NCBI GenBank assembly: GCA_963978895.1
Contig: OZ022245.1
Coordinates: 7,896,542 to 7,960,541, forward strand
Direction: 5' to 3'
DNA length: 64,000 nucleotides
Source of the DNA: Erpobdella octoculata
Lineage: Eukaryota > Annelida > Clitellata > Hirudinida > Erpobdellidae
The position numbers were made by a program, and so were the translations under genes. This document shows, one piece after another, positions 9,151 through 23,799 of this stretch. The notes beneath the pieces were generated by a model. It did not search any database and was not told the DNA's origin. It worked only from the letters and a program-made list of their open reading frames with translations. Numbering within the stretch: the first letter of the stretch is position 1; the number at the start of each line of letters is the position of its first letter.

Positions 9151-11142
9151 TTCCCTAGCTTAGCTACCTTTCCTACTTTCTCTACTTTTCCTAATTCCTA
9201 ACTTTCATAGCTTTCTAATTTTCTTACCGTCCTTACTATTTTTATTTTCACACTATCTTCTTCTCTTACTTTTTCTACATTGCTTACTTTTCTAACTTTT
9301 CCTACCTTTCTTACCTGTCTTACAATTATTATTAACTTGCCTAACTTTCTATTTTTTTCTTTTCTATCTTTTATTACAATTTCTTCATATTCATTATAGC
9401 CGTTTGTCCATCGTTCAAGTAATTACAATGTACAAAGAAGCACTTTAGAAATCAACACATTATTACTCGCCCATCTCTTTTCTTTGTACAAATAACATTC
9501 ATTATCTTCTTCTTCTTGTATTTTTTGTGTTGTTTTCTTCCCTTCATTTACTTGCATCCTGGTAACCTTGGTAGCAACTACAGAGAACTGAAAGATCGCA
9601 GTCAAATGAAAACTGTGAAATAAAAACTGAAAATTGAACAGATTTTTTATTTAAATTAGACGTGACATAAAAACGTTATCGACTAAATATTTACCGATTG
9701 ATTCCAATATGGGAATTAAATTATCCACAACGAAACATTTTCACTTCTCCACAACATTTACCGATTCAAAAACACACGCACGCAACCCACGCAAACGCAC
9801 GCATGCACGCAACGCAAGCAAACTCACGCACGCAAACAGGCGCCCGCGTGAAGTATTGAAATTGTAAAGGGAAAAAACTGGCGCATAATTTTAGCGAAGT
9901 AACTTGATGTACGGGAGTGGTCGTAGATATGACGGCCCGCATTTGCGTATTGACGCGCATTAATTCAATCCGGTCACGGGAGGCCATCGGATATATACCG
10001 ACCGGGGCAAAAGCTCTACGTTTTAATTAAACAACACTATTTGCAGTACTGGACTCCATAAAACACGCTCCGCTCCGCTCTTTCTGTTGCCGTAGTTATG
10101 AATAGTTGGCAGTCGAAGTTGTTAGTTGTACCTCGATGAGCCGTCTGACTGTTGCGAGGAGATGCCAAGATTGTTGCCATGGTGATCGAATAAATGGATG
10201 TCCGTCATGGTCTCGTGTATACACATATACACCATTATAGACTAATGGACAGCTTATTTAACTGGCGACCACTTGCGCTGGTTGTTATGGAAACGGCTTA
10301 ATAGTTTGTCGCTGTAAGTAGTTTTAGGAGATGTTATGTTCGATTTATCGTCTATAATAATGAAGAGCACAAATTACTAATTTTATCTCACAACGAATAC
10401 ATAAAACAAATTTAATTTTAGCAATTCCATGAAAATAGTTTTTAATTGCGAGAATATCTATTTTAATTTTAAACCAAAGTTTATAAATATGAATCTTGAA
10501 AAGCAAAACTATTTAAGGATGACTCAAGACTACAAGGACACAAGGCATACTGTCACAAGTCATAACATTACTTATAAACAAAACAATTAATCGAAAAAAT
10601 TCAGATTTCTATGAAATATTATTGAATATTTGTATTTCTAACAATTAATTCTATTCCGACCTCTCTGCCATAGAGGGGGGAAACACGTCTCCCAAAACGT
10701 TAATTTAAAAAAGTGCCTACAGTTACTACCCCGGTCATCAGCTATATTTTAAAAAACGAGTAAACACGTTTTGGAAAAGCACCCATACCCCTAGGTCATG
10801 GAGGAAAAGGTTAATATGGTTTTGGAAAAGAAATTTATAGATGGGCATTTCCAGTGTCGAATTTTTTACACCTTGTTCCCCCGGTTGCCAAATGCACTCG
10901 TTTCATCACTGGTTCTGTGGCGTAGCGTAGTGGGGGGGTGATAGAAACGATATGCCTCAGGCGGTTCTTTTCTAGGGGCCGCACCATTTAGCAATAAATA
11001 ATAATATCTTATATAATAACAATGCACAATAAATAATAATAATATCTTGTAATCTGAACTAAAAATTTAAAAGTTTCATTTTGTTTTTGTCCCACCTGAA
11101 ATTAGGAGGACGGATTTTGTATGGACAAGTTAGCAGGCCTTT

Positions 11143-11330
11143 AAAGAAAGTATGTAATTTGTAAAAGAAAGTATGTAATTTTTAAAGAAAGTATGTAATT
11201 TGTAAAAGAAAGTATGTAATTTTTAAAGAAAGTATGTAATTTTTAAAGAAAGTATGTAATTTGTAAAGAAAGTATGTTATTTGTAAAGAAAGTATGTAAT
11301 TTTTAAAGAAAGTATGTAATTTTTTCTACC
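11143..11330 (+). repeat. About 20-bp minisatellite in block B
   Basis: Counterpart of the array at 4033-4280, with unit AAAGAAAGTATGTAATTTTT and fewer copies. Confidence 0.85.
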
Positions 11331-12173
11331 TCCAGCCCCTGGCTTGCAGTTTTCTTCGGAGTAAAAATTGGCTTTTTCTTTCCGAAAAATGAATACATCT
11401 ATGAAGCAGTATCGTTTGAGTTTTTGCCTTTCTGTACATTTTCGAGATCTCTGAATTTGAGCGAGTTCTACACTCGGGTCACAGCGATCACATATTTCAG
11501 TTATGTTGCTAAAATACGATATAGATCATACGCGATTATTACCAGAATCAAGTTTCCCCGAAAAGTAGTTGTGTCGTGACACCAGCCCAGGCAATTTCAC
11601 ATAAGTTGGTACCTGCCTACATGCCTGCGTTTCCCCAAAAAGTAGTTGTGTGCCAGTTCTATCGAATTTTGACCGAATTGGAATCTTTATATTTCAAATT
11701 ACGTTTTTACAAGTTCTGATGAAGTTTCTACTAATGGAGATGAAAATATGATTATTACTTTTATTACAATGTCTTATTAATTGCTAATTTTCTACAAACT
11801 TTGATCGAATGGACCTAAATTATGATCAAGTCACCACAATTCTGGCCACGGCCATAAACATTGCATTTTGGTTCCCCCAGAATAATTTGTCTTTAACAGT
11901 ACCACTATGTCACGTGAGTCATTTAGAAAATAAAGAAAAATTCTTAACAAATATGAAAAGGAAGGAATGAGGAGAGAAAAAAAGAATAAAACAGAGACAA
12001 TGAGAGAGAGAGAGAAGGAAAGAGAGAGAGGGAAAGAGAGAGAAGCAAAGGAGGTGTTAAGAAATATACAGAGCGTTCGTATCTGCGATATTGGAGTCAT
12101 GCAGTCAACATTGTGGTCATTTTTCATTAACAGCTCCATGCCTTGCCAACCGGGCGTGGTCAGCAATTGAGAG

Positions 12174-12654
12174 GCGATCTATAATTTTCTGTTTTCATAA
12201 TTTTACCAGCCTTTTTCGTTTTCTTCACTTCTCTCTCTCTCCTATCTCTCTCTTTTCTCTCTTCTCTCTCTCTCTCTCCATTTCTGTTCTATTACTTTTG
12301 TATTTTTCTCTTTGTTTCTTCTTTTTCTCTTCCTTTCTCCCCCTGTGCATGTCTCTGTCCATCTAACCATCAATACATAAATTCTTTTTTTTTATATAAC
12401 CCTTTATTATTTATCCTATCTTTCTACCCACTTCCAACTTCTCCTGATTTCTATATATTTATATAGCGATTCTTCTCTCGCTATCTTTCCATCACGATTT
12501 GCATGTTTATTTATTTCTTTGTTGTTCTCTTTATTTCATCTTGTTGCAGAAATTCGTGTTGTTATTCATTCTCGAAAAATGGTTATTATTCATTATCTCA
12601 CATTAAATGTTTAGAATTTAATATTTCCGTTATAATAACTTTACAGACGTTGTT
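12174..12654. other. CT-rich low-complexity region
   Basis: Runs of CT and CTTT (about 12225-12345) followed by T-rich sequence. Nothing gene-like. Confidence 0.7.
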
Positions 12655-12690
12655 GTTGATGATGATGAAGCTGATGCTGATGATGATGAT

Positions 12691-12724
<34 letters not shown>

Positions 12725-12756
12725 GCGATGACGATGACGATGATGATAATGACGAC

Positions 12757-12798
<42 letters not shown>

Positions 12799-12807
12799 AA
12801 TGATGAT
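12655..12807 (+). repeat. (GAT/GAC)n trinucleotide array
   Basis: Imperfect GAT repeat with interspersed GAC triplets in the middle and pure GAT at the end. A T-arm-like GGTATTTGAACTGG lies just downstream (about 12818). Confidence 0.9.
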
Positions 12808-13535
12808 ACCACTAATGGTATTTGAACTGGCATGCAGCATTTTATTGATTCTATCATTAAAGTCAGTCAATATTTCAGATAAATAGTGACGTCACTCTCA
12901 AAGGGCGATGAAAAATGATGATGCAATCATCATACTTTTAATAAATCCTCCATTAAACACTTCCCCATTCAATACTCTAATTAACATCATAACTACAGAG
13001 TTGTTTGATAATTCATCCATGCAATTTTGAACTTTGTTGGTTAAAAACATTGCTTAAATGTCGTTATTCGTATGTTGTTGTTTACACGTGGTTCTTCGTA
13101 TGTTGTTGTTTACATGTGGTTGTTGGTACATTACATTTTTTTGTATGTAATTGTCTGCCTATATGTAACTGTTTACTTAATAATTTAATAATTTATTTGT
13201 ATTTGTTTACATGTAATTGTTTACTTGTAGTTACTTATATGTAATTCTTTACTGGTTCTTTATTTGTGTTTCATTGTTTACACATCACTTCTTTTCATAA
13301 GCGATTCATAACAGCATAACAACGTTTGATTAATGAGCATTTTTTCGCTAAAGATTTTTTTTATAATAAAAAATCTGAAGTTCTTTGTTAATAATTTCTT
13401 TGTTGATGATGACATTTCATTAAAGAAAGTGCCAGCACAATTACGGAGCTTGTGGAGGTCAGTTACCTCGTCATAATCCATCTCCCCCTTCATTTGAAAG
13501 TTGAAAGAAAAATATTCACCCCTTCATATTGCATT
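12808..13535. other. AT-rich spacer
   Basis: Includes a loose TGTTTAC/ATGT-rich stretch (13060-13280). No gene, RNA or mobile element recognised. Confidence 0.6.
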
Positions 13536-13539
13536 TCAT

Positions 13540-13598
13540 ATTTCTCTCTCATTCTCTCTCTTTCTCTCTCTCTCTCTTTCTTTCTCTCACATAAACTC

Positions 13599-13651
<53 letters not shown>

Positions 13652-13672
13652 ATCATTCACTCTCTTTTTCTC
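13540..13672 (+). repeat. (CT)n array
   Basis: Two CT-rich runs broken by ACATAAACTCTG. Leu/Ser-rich frames across it are artefacts. Confidence 0.9.
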
Positions 13673-14650
13673 AGTCTTCCATCTTCTTTTTCATTCTCAA
13701 TCACATTTTATATTTCGTTTCATTCTTCTATTCCCTCTTTTCACACATCCACAGGCACATTAAACTCACGCACTCACACATGGAAATTTATAGAACGATG
13801 GAAAACATCACACCATAGAAATAAGTACAGCAACGTTTCTCACGTACACAGGCAACGCACGCACATAATTACTCACACACACACACACACACGCTCACAT
13901 ACGCACAAATACAAGCAAGAAAACAGTTGTATATTGTCCGGAGACGAGAATCGACCTGGAAAGATGACCCTAGTGGTCACTTCTTGTGATGATTTAGCAC
14001 CACCTAGCGAAGGAAATTTAATTTTTTCGTAATTAAATCCCTCAGACGACCTCACGCCTTCTTATTTTCTCCAAGAATTTCTTCGGCACTTTTTTGAATT
14101 AAAATTATTTTCTTTTGAAAAATAAATACAATAATAATAATAATTATTATTATTATTTATATAAAATATTTATATATTAATAGAAATAATGAGTGAAATA
14201 AAATTTAATAAGTTCATTCAAACAACAATAAAAAATGTTTGTTTCCAAACATCAACTACTACAAAGGAGCAATTACTGAGCGCGAAATAATTCATTGTAT
14301 GAAAAAATAAGTTATGAAAAGAAATTTAAAATACCAATGGAAGAGAAAGAAAGAAACAAGGAGAAGTGTATGTGTATATATGCGTGTATGTATGTGTGTA
14401 AGTATGTGTGTGTGTGCATATGTATGTGTGTGTATGTGTGCATATGTATGTGTGTCAATGTGTGCATATGTATGTGTGTTTTATATGTGTGTATCGTGAT
14501 ATAACAGATGAGTCCTACATGGTCCGACGCAGATTGAGTTAGGCGTCAAAAGGACAATTACTGATTGGAACCCACCAGGCGTGTTGTCCAGTTATTATTA
14601 TCTTTTCTATCTCCACTTCTCTCTCCCTTTCACTCTCTCTTTCTCTCTTT

Positions 14651-14735
<85 letters not shown>

Positions 14736-15354
14736 CCCGTCTTCATTCGTTTCACTTGTCTACCAGTTCTAACACATTCTCTAAATAATCACATACCTAG
14801 TATGTATGTAAGTATGTACCTATATAATTTAGGTTTATTTAATATGGTTTTAATTTAACTTGCAATATTAAACTGTGAAATGAGACCACAAGTTCACACA
14901 GACACCCACCAGGCACACACGGTACATGGTTCATCATATAACTCACATACATCTATCCACACACGTGCACTGTACTTCACAGACAGATGTGCACTGTAGA
15001 GAAGGAGCGGGAGTTATTATTAACGACGATGGCCTTTCTTGCCCTCTATTGCGTCCGCGACAGAAAGTGACCAGTTAGGCGGTCAGTTCTTGGCAGACGT
15101 TGGTCAGTCTGCAGCATGTTCTGTCTCTCGTGTGTGCATGACGTACGATGAATGGCTTAATAAATACTGCTGTGCGTGTAAATGTTTGCGTTTTGAAAAT
15201 TATGAATTCCTATGATTTAAAAAAACATCTTAATTTATGAATTATGAATTCTTATGATTTAAAAAAATCTCAGCTTTATAATAATTTAATAATTAATAAT
15301 TATTGCCACAGCTAATATTTTTGTCATCACCAACTCACCATCGATTTCATTACC
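13673..15354. other. Simple-repeat-rich region
   Basis: Contains (CA)n at about 13875-13893, a GTATGT-rich stretch at 14360-14490, (CT)n at 14625-14738 and a direct duplication of about 45 bp with AATTATGAATTC (15196-15275). Nothing coding is supported. Confidence 0.7.
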
Positions 15355-15482
15355 ATAATCATAACCTTCATCATCATTATCGTCATCATCATCACCACCA
15401 TCACCATCAATATCATCATCACCATCATCATCATCATCATCAACAACATCATCATCATCACCATCATCATCACCATCACAAC
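15355..15482 (+). repeat. (CAT)n trinucleotide array
   Basis: Imperfect CAT/CAC triplets. His- or Asp-rich frames are repeat translations. Confidence 0.9.
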
Positions 15483-15837
15483 CGTAATCATTCCATATGC
15501 GGAGGCGTACATTTGGCGCCATATTGCGCTTAAGTCATATCCTGAAATTCAGGTCATGAGAGGTGGACGAGTCAACTTTTCTTGTTGCGGGACTGTAAAT
15601 TTAATTGGAAACTCCATGCTGCTCTGTAAGTGTGCCCGTATTGCTACATCTCAGTCTTAGTATGCTTTGGTAGTTGTGTGCTGTGCGACTGTCCGACACA
15701 TTTTCCATATTTCTGAATATCATAATTATGCTAATTCTAAAAATATTAAATAAATTATAAACGATAATATCAACAACAAAATGTTTGAATGAGTAAGGAT
15801 CATATAATTATTTCATCTTATTTTTATTTAATATTCA

Positions 15838-15870
15838 CCATCACCATCATCGTCATCGTCATCGTCATCG

Positions 15871-15902
<32 letters not shown>

Positions 15903-15927
15903 GTCATCGTCATCGTCGTCGTAATCA

Positions 15928-15984
<57 letters not shown>

Positions 15985-16085
15985 CCGTCGTCATTTCAAA
16001 TACTCTCATTATGATCATAACTACAATACTATCTTTTCCACATATCACCATAACTGTCATCATCATCATCGTCATCATCCCAACC
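15838..16085 (+). repeat. (CAT/CGT)n trinucleotide array
   Basis: Long imperfect array with CGTCAT hexamer periodicity. A minus-strand T-arm-like element (CAGTTCGAAACTCG, about 16171-16184) lies downstream, so the array could be the tail of a tRNA-derived SINE. Confidence 0.88.
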
Positions 16086-16348
16086 ATGGTCACCATCAAG
16101 AGCGTCATGATTCGGCTTCGTCATGCGAATGGAATTCATCATGGTCTTCATCATCTTCCTTTTAGCACACCAATCGAGTTTCGAACTGTCGAAACGACGG
16201 TGCTCGGCTTGTTGGCCCGCAATTATACCCCGTCAGCCCAAATATGTTCCGCACTTGTTCCCTTAACAACTTTTCTCATTTCTGGGATCCGTTTCTCTCT
16301 CTCTCTCCCTCTCTCATTCACACATACACACACACAAAACACATACAA

Positions 16349-17369
<1,021 letters not shown>

Positions 17370-17462
17370 AGTAGTATTTAGTGGTGGTGGTAATGGTGGT
17401 AGTAGTGGTGCTGGTAGTAGTGGTGGTGCTAGTGGTAGTGGTGATAATGGTGGTGGTGATAA
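17370..17462 (+). repeat. (GGT/AGT)n array
   Basis: Imperfect GGT and AGT triplets, following TAG repeats at 17349-17362. Confidence 0.85.
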
Positions 17463-17799
17463 AGTGACGTTGTGGAATGATTTTTAGGTGGCCTGGGCAT
17501 AAGCATACGAACCGGGAAACAAAGGGGTGGCAGCCCCCAGATTAGATTCGGAATAAAAATGTCTACAAATTCGGGCCAAACAGTTGAACAATTTTTGACA
17601 AAATAGGCAGACAATTTTGAGCATCATCACCATCTCGTTCTAGTAATATCGAGAACGTTTCTTGCAAACATTAGAACAAATTCAATCGGATAAAAAAAAT
17701 TTTTCCTCCGGATGAACTAGGTGAGACCGGGTTGGTTGTTATCAATGAAACGGTGTTGTTTAAACTCTTTAAAAAAAACAAATTTCATGTAGTTCTGCC

Positions 17800-17937
17800 A
17801 ATTTTTAACCACGTCGCCACTGTTTTGGTCGCAATTCTGACCAAAATTCTGGCAACATTTTGTTTTTCAGAACGTTTCTTCAGTGCACTCGGACGCATGA
17901 AAACACAACGATGGAGTACAAGGACCAAACATTTCTA
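17800..17937 (+). pseudogene. hAT transposase C-terminal fragment
   Basis: The frame reads a segment ending CFSERFFSALGRMKTQ. It resembles the hAT dimerisation region, whose consensus is SERSFSALRRIKT. No transposase domain is seen upstream and the frame stops soon after, so it is a relic. It is followed by CTAGAAGTACCCCGTCAAA, a sequence also near 30580. Confidence 0.55.
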
Positions 17938-18295
17938 AACAATTTCTAAATATAGAACGAAAATATGCTAATTCTAGAAGTACCCCGTCAAAAATGACTG
18001 TTTTTTATTGAACTGTCAGATATTAAATAAAGAACGTCTTCCATATCTTCTATTATTATAAGAAGTTCAATGAAGTCAAGATCTCAATTGCTGTAAATGA
18101 TTAAATGTGGTAATCAGACAATGTGTCTGCTCTACCTGCTCAGTAATATCAAAACCGGTTCAATGCTTTGAATCGAAACTGGTTCAATCAAATTAAAATC
18201 ACTACATTTCATGCCATGCTTTCGTAAGACAGCTTCAATATCTTGCAATGTTCTCTTTTGAACAATAAATCCAGCATAATGTCTATTTGTCTACC

Positions 18296-18474
18296 AAACA
18301 AGTACATTCGGCATGTCATGGAGGCGTAGAATATTTGATGCAAGGTGTGGAGAAGTCATCTTTCGGAGACACTTAAAATCTAGTAGTGCCAATTCCAATT
18401 TCAATTCGATCCTGTGTTCGATTCCTAACCAGTGGAGATGCCTAAGGATGGGAGTAATGTGATCGCGTTTGCGC
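18296..18474 (-). pseudogene. LINE reverse transcriptase C-terminus, downstream half
   Basis: The minus strand encodes DHITPILRHLHWLGIEHRIE followed by LLDFKCL. This is the motif after the RT domain of CR1/Jockey-group non-LTR elements (family pattern DHITP-L--LHWLP---RI-FK). The coding sequence continues across the hAT-like element at 24783. It was therefore a continuous LINE copy split by that insertion. Confidence 0.82.
18467..18474 (+). repeat. Target-site duplication, left
   Basis: GTTTGCGC, repeated exactly at 24775-24782 on the other side of the element; 8 bp is the hAT-superfamily length. Confidence 0.9.
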
Positions 18475-18875
18475 CAGGGACGTAAATTCAGCATTTTCCA
18501 GGGGGGGGGGCAAAATTTTCCCGCCATTATATAGCTTACTGACAGGGTTACCCGGTGTTGTCCGGGTTTTTTGTGCTTAGTTTTTTTCGTTTTTGCCAAC
18601 GAAACGACAAAGAAATAACATTTTTTTTTTCAAAATTTTTTCATCAATGAAGTTACCTGCATGCCAAATGTTGTTAAAATTTCTCCTGCGGCTTGGATGT
18701 GATAAACGAATGCTCTCACACACACATTACCTTTTACAGTTATATAAATACGTAGGTACAAGCAGAGAGGGATAGGGAAATGCATCCCCCATCAGAGTAT
18801 CAATTGAAATTTTTTTGGGTATAATACCTTGTTTTTAGAAGGCGACCGTAGCTTTTTTGGGAGGAGAAATTAGAA
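18475..18875 (+). repeat. Left-end segment of hAT-like element, copy 1
   Basis: Near-identical to 23402-23799. It contains the terminal repeat, a G run and a reverse-oriented ACCCGGTGTTGTCCGGGTTTT core of the type seen at many retroelement ends in this window. Confidence 0.9.
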
Positions 18876-19990
<1,115 letters not shown>

Positions 19991-20105
19991 TAAAGAATAT
20001 AAACAAAACGGAGAATGGAGATGTACATTAAAAATTAATTAAAAAAACTAAAAAACTAATAATTACTCATGAAAATGCGATAGGTTAAAAGAAATATGAT
20101 AAAAA

Positions 20106-20727
20106 ATGGCTGACTGTGAGAGGAAAAGCGACCGGGAGCGCGATTGCACAGCCAGGAAAGGGAAAGCGAGGGAACGGGAAAGCGACCGGGAACGGGAGAG
20201 CGAGCTGGAACGGGAGAGTAAGCAGGAACGGGAAAGCGACCGGGAGCGGGGAATGAAACGGGAGCGAAAGAGACAAGCATTAGAAAAACTTCTAAAAACC
20301 CCGGGCAACGCCGGGTACCCCCGCTATATATTTAAATATATACTGGCGGGGGTACCCGCCGTTGCCCGGGGTTTTTAGAGATTTTTCTAATGTTTGTCTC
20401 TCGCTCCCGTTTCCTTCCCCGCTTGCTTTCCCGCTCCCGTTTCCTTCCCCGCTTGCTTTCCCGCTCCCGGTCTCTTTCCCGCTCCCGGTCGCTTTCCCGC
20501 TCCCGGTCGCTTTCCCGCTCCCGGTCGCTTTTTCGCTCCCGGTCGCTTTTTCGCTCACGGTCGCTTTTTCGCTCACAGTCGCTTTTTCGCTCTTGGTCGT
20601 TTTCCCGTTCCCGGTCGCTATCCCGCTCCCGGTCGCTATCCGTTCCCGCTCGCTTTCCCGTTCCCGCTCACGCTTGCTTTCCCGTTCCTGCTCACGCTTG
20701 TTCTCCCGTTCCCGTTCCCGCTTGCAG
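20106..20727. repeat. Fold-back with RE/SR-type tandem arrays, copy 2
   Basis: Inner arms 20270-20324 and 20346-20400; outer arrays 20106-20269 (forward) and 20401-20727 (reverse). The right array is about 80 bp longer than in copy 1 through extra CCCGGTCGCTTTCCCGCT-type units, and one arm has a small mismatch. Confidence 0.88.
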
Positions 20728-20899
20728 ACATACATACACACATAGGAAATTATGTCTATTAATGACAATCAGATAAAAAAACACAAACTGCAATAATATT
20801 TATATCATTGCTTAAATATTGCTGGAAAAAGTGTTCAGTGAAAATTGACTTTGATAATAATATATAAAATAATATTGATATTTCATAAGCTAAGTTAAA

Positions 20900-22546
20900 A
20901 TGTTTAAAAAAATGAGTAATTACTCACACTCTGAACTGTCGTTAAAAATGTCTTGCATAGATTTCGTTGTATTTAACTTCAAAAAAACTTTTCTCGAAGC
21001 TTCTTCTGAGAGTGAAAGTCTTCCTTTCAGAGTTAAAGATTGTGTGAAACTGTCATCACATGTTTTTGGAGAAATACTTTCAAGAAGTCGGAAAATAGGA
21101 ATTGAACTACTACCAGAGTATATAATACCATTTTATTTAAAGTTTCACAACTTCCATGAGGTAATGCTTAGAAATGCTATATTAGATAATTTTTTCCAGC
21201 CCATAGAAAAAATTTTGAAAAAAAAAAATCTTACTTGTTTTTCGTTTGCTGTAGGTTTTGTTTATCCTGATGAAGAAACATTTAAACAAACATTAAAATT
21301 GTATCATTATTTGTTTAAAAATACGACTTTGTTTCTGAACTTGAAGACTTTAGAATTAGAATATATTTGTCATGTTATTCAAAATTACTACAAAAATAAC
21401 AATAACAAAGTGTATTCGTTGTCATGTCCTGAATTAGTTGAACTTTCTCTGTTTTGTTATTGTTGGATTGAATCAAACACTAAAGAGGATCAAATTGATA
21501 TTCTTAAAATTCAATTTCCTGTTGAAAATTTAAAAATTTTACGTATATCAGGTTGTGATTTTGCACGAAAAGCCATTGACAAGTTTTCCCATTTTGTTAG
21601 TCTTCAAAAGCTAGCTATAAATAAGTTTGTTGGTAAATCATTGGATGAATTGGTTGATTCAATATCATGTCTTTCTAATTTAAAAATGCTTGATATGAGT
21701 GAAAACAGATGCTTTCGACTAATCAATAACAAAAATCTTCAATTAATTTACAAAATGATAGATAAATTGCCTAATTTAGTTTATTTAGATATAAGTAATG
21801 TAGAAGCTGTGTTTGAAGAACCTGTCACGTGGACTCACTCAAAACGTTTGCAGTATTTAGGGTTGCGTTTTAGATGCGAAAATGAAGAATTCCAATTTTC
21901 TTCAAACATAAACTCAGAAGTTGTAAGTAACTTTCACAGAGTTGATGGATTTTTAGCGTCAATGAAAAAATGGTTTTGGGATTATAACAAATTTTCAGAC
22001 GTTTTCTATTATTTTTTAGAATTTGCTGAAAAGAAACAACATCATCCTGATATCAATACAAATCTGTCAAACATTTTTCAATGTATATCCCAAGCACTTT
22101 ATTACAATTTCGAAGAACATTTTATGTTTTGGTTTGAGTTTTTAGATATAGCTTGCAATTCATCCGAAATTGTACTGAAAAAGTGTGAACTTAAAAATTT
22201 TATAAAAATGACGTTGAATTCGGGAAACTTGGAAACTTTTCTGATCTACTATGATGACTACTTAAATTTTCAAAATAATGTGTTATGGGAAGAGTTATTA
22301 TCACCAAATTACGGCTGGATCTCAGTCGTTTTGTCTCTTGATACAAAAAATGATAGTTTCACATATAGGGCTAAGGTCCGTCATCTTATAAAAGCATATG
22401 AGAAATACCACGAATTTACAAAACGTATCATTCCAGAAGCTGAGGATATTGTGAAATTTGTTAAATCAAATTCAAAGCATAACGAAAAGTTAGTAGAGGA
22501 CTTTTTAGAAAAACATAAAAAACTGAAACAAGAAATTGACAATTGA
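20900..22546 (+). CDS. LRR protein, ZYG11/ZER1-like, copy 2
   Basis: 548 codons, same start and stop context as copy 1. The LRR core (about residues 195-355) is almost unchanged. Differences cluster at residues 104-122, 154-190 and 360-490. By eye there are about 36 amino-acid substitutions against about a dozen silent changes, and four indels of 3, 9, 3 and 6 bp, all in frame. This pattern implies that the frame has been kept while the protein changed. The gene sits inside the hAT-like composite element, 4.1 kb from its right-hand target duplication's left partner end and without introns. A role as a CUL2-type ubiquitin-ligase receptor is inferred only from the VHL-box-like N-terminus and LRR motifs such as LPNLVYLDIS. 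Confidence 0.8.
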   Translation: MFKKMSNYSHSELSLKMSCIDFVVFNFKKTFLEASSESESLPFRVKDCVKLSSHVFGEILSRSRKIGIELLPEYIIPFYLKFHNFHEVMLRNAILDNFFQPIEKILKKKNLTCFSFAVGFVYPDEETFKQTLKLYHYLFKNTTLFLNLKTLELEYICHVIQNYYKNNNNKVYSLSCPELVELSLFCYCWIESNTKEDQIDILKIQFPVENLKILRISGCDFARKAIDKFSHFVSLQKLAINKFVGKSLDELVDSISCLSNLKMLDMSENRCFRLINNKNLQLIYKMIDKLPNLVYLDISNVEAVFEEPVTWTHSKRLQYLGLRFRCENEEFQFSSNINSEVVSNFHRVDGFLASMKKWFWDYNKFSDVFYYFLEFAEKKQHHPDINTNLSNIFQCISQALYYNFEEHFMFWFEFLDIACNSSEIVLKKCELKNFIKMTLNSGNLETFLIYYDDYLNFQNNVLWEELLSPNYGWISVVLSLDTKNDSFTYRAKVRHLIKAYEKYHEFTKRIIPEAEDIVKFVKSNSKHNEKLVEDFLEKHKKLKQEIDN

Positions 22547-22628
22547 TGATTTGTATCTGCTAACATTTTTGTTATATCTAAGAACTATTTTTTTTATGCA
22601 TTCTTATAAGTATGTTTTATATTTTTTA

Positions 22629-22634
22629 AATAAA
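22629..22634 (+). terminator. Polyadenylation signal, LRR gene copy 2
   Basis: AATAAA 83 bp after the stop, in the same position as in copy 1. Confidence 0.6.
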
Positions 22635-23401
22635 CTTCAAAAATCAACGAAAAAAAGCATTTTATTATTTTTTAAAAATTACAGATATTTTTTTACTCTA
22701 ACTTTATTTGAATATAACTGACGCTGTTATTTATACAGGACGAAGAATCAATTGTTAGGCATAAAAACAAATAAAATGAAATAAAAAATAATTTTTTATG
22801 TTTTATATTTTTAAATAAACTGAAAAAAACAAAGAAAAAAGACTTTTTTTACACATTTTTACTTGACTTCTTTGTCTGTCTGTCTGTCTGTCGTCAAATT
22901 GTGCAATCGATTTTAAACTAACTTCCCGATGAACTAGAAACTTAAAAATTTAAACATACCTCCAAACTGATTAACCATCATTTTTTCGCATTCTATCAAA
23001 ATTTAATTAAATAATTATTTGTGGTATTTCCGTTGAACTATTTATTGTCTATGCTAATATGTTTGTTGTTTATGTTACAGAATGTGGCCTACACAATCCA
23101 TTATATAAAACTGTGTTTTTAAAAAACTTTTTTTTTATTCACTTGTTTTTTTATTTTTTTTTTAAATGTTAGCAATAATGACATGCAAGAAAGTTTGTGG
23201 TGCAACTTCGTACGGGGTGATAGCTCGCGCATGCCTAGTGAGACACATAATCGCCTGCTCTAAAAGTATCATCTACATAATTTATTCACAATCCAACTTC
23301 GATATTTCAGATGTAATACCATTCTTTGCCGATAAATTTTGATATAAAAAAGAAATGAGAATAAAATGATTCATTATTTTTGCCGTTAAACGTCAAACGC
23401 C

Positions 23402-23799
23402 CAGGAACGTAAATTCAGCATTTTCCAGGGGGGGGCAAAATTTTCCCGCCATTATATAGCTTACTGACAGGGTTACCCGGTGTTGTCCGGGTTTTTTGTG
23501 ATTAGTTTTTTTTCGTTTTTGCCAACGAAACGTCAAAGAAATAACATTTTTTTTCAAAATTTTTTCATCAATGAAGTTACCTGCATGCCAAATGTTGTTA
23601 AAATTTCTCCTGCGGCTTGGATGTGATAAACGAATGCTCTCACACACACATTACCTTTTACAGTTATATAAATACGTAGGTACAAGCAGAGAGGGATAGG
23701 GAAATGCATCCCCCATCAGAGTATCAATTGAAATTTTTTTGGGTATAATACCTTGTTTTTAGAAGACGACCGTAGCTTTTTTGGGAGGAGAAATTAGAA
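23402..23799 (+). repeat. Left-end segment of hAT-like element, copy 2
   Basis: Direct repeat of 18475-18875. Its terminus reads CAGGAACGTAAATT (one change). Together with the right end at 24774 it would make a 1373-bp element. The adjoining 23800-24760 is AT-rich and non-coding, with an internal tandem pair around 24470-24590 and 24600-24710. Confidence 0.9.

Larger units (their letters stand above)
8933..12173. repeat. Duplicated block B (about 3.2 kb)
   Basis: Second copy of block A in the same orientation, carrying a 174-bp retroelement insertion at 8977-9150 that A lacks. It has smaller indels, for example the loss near 10675-10710 of sequence present near 3510-3560. After 12173 the sequence departs into CT-rich repeats rather than the gene module that follows block A. 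Confidence 0.93.
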
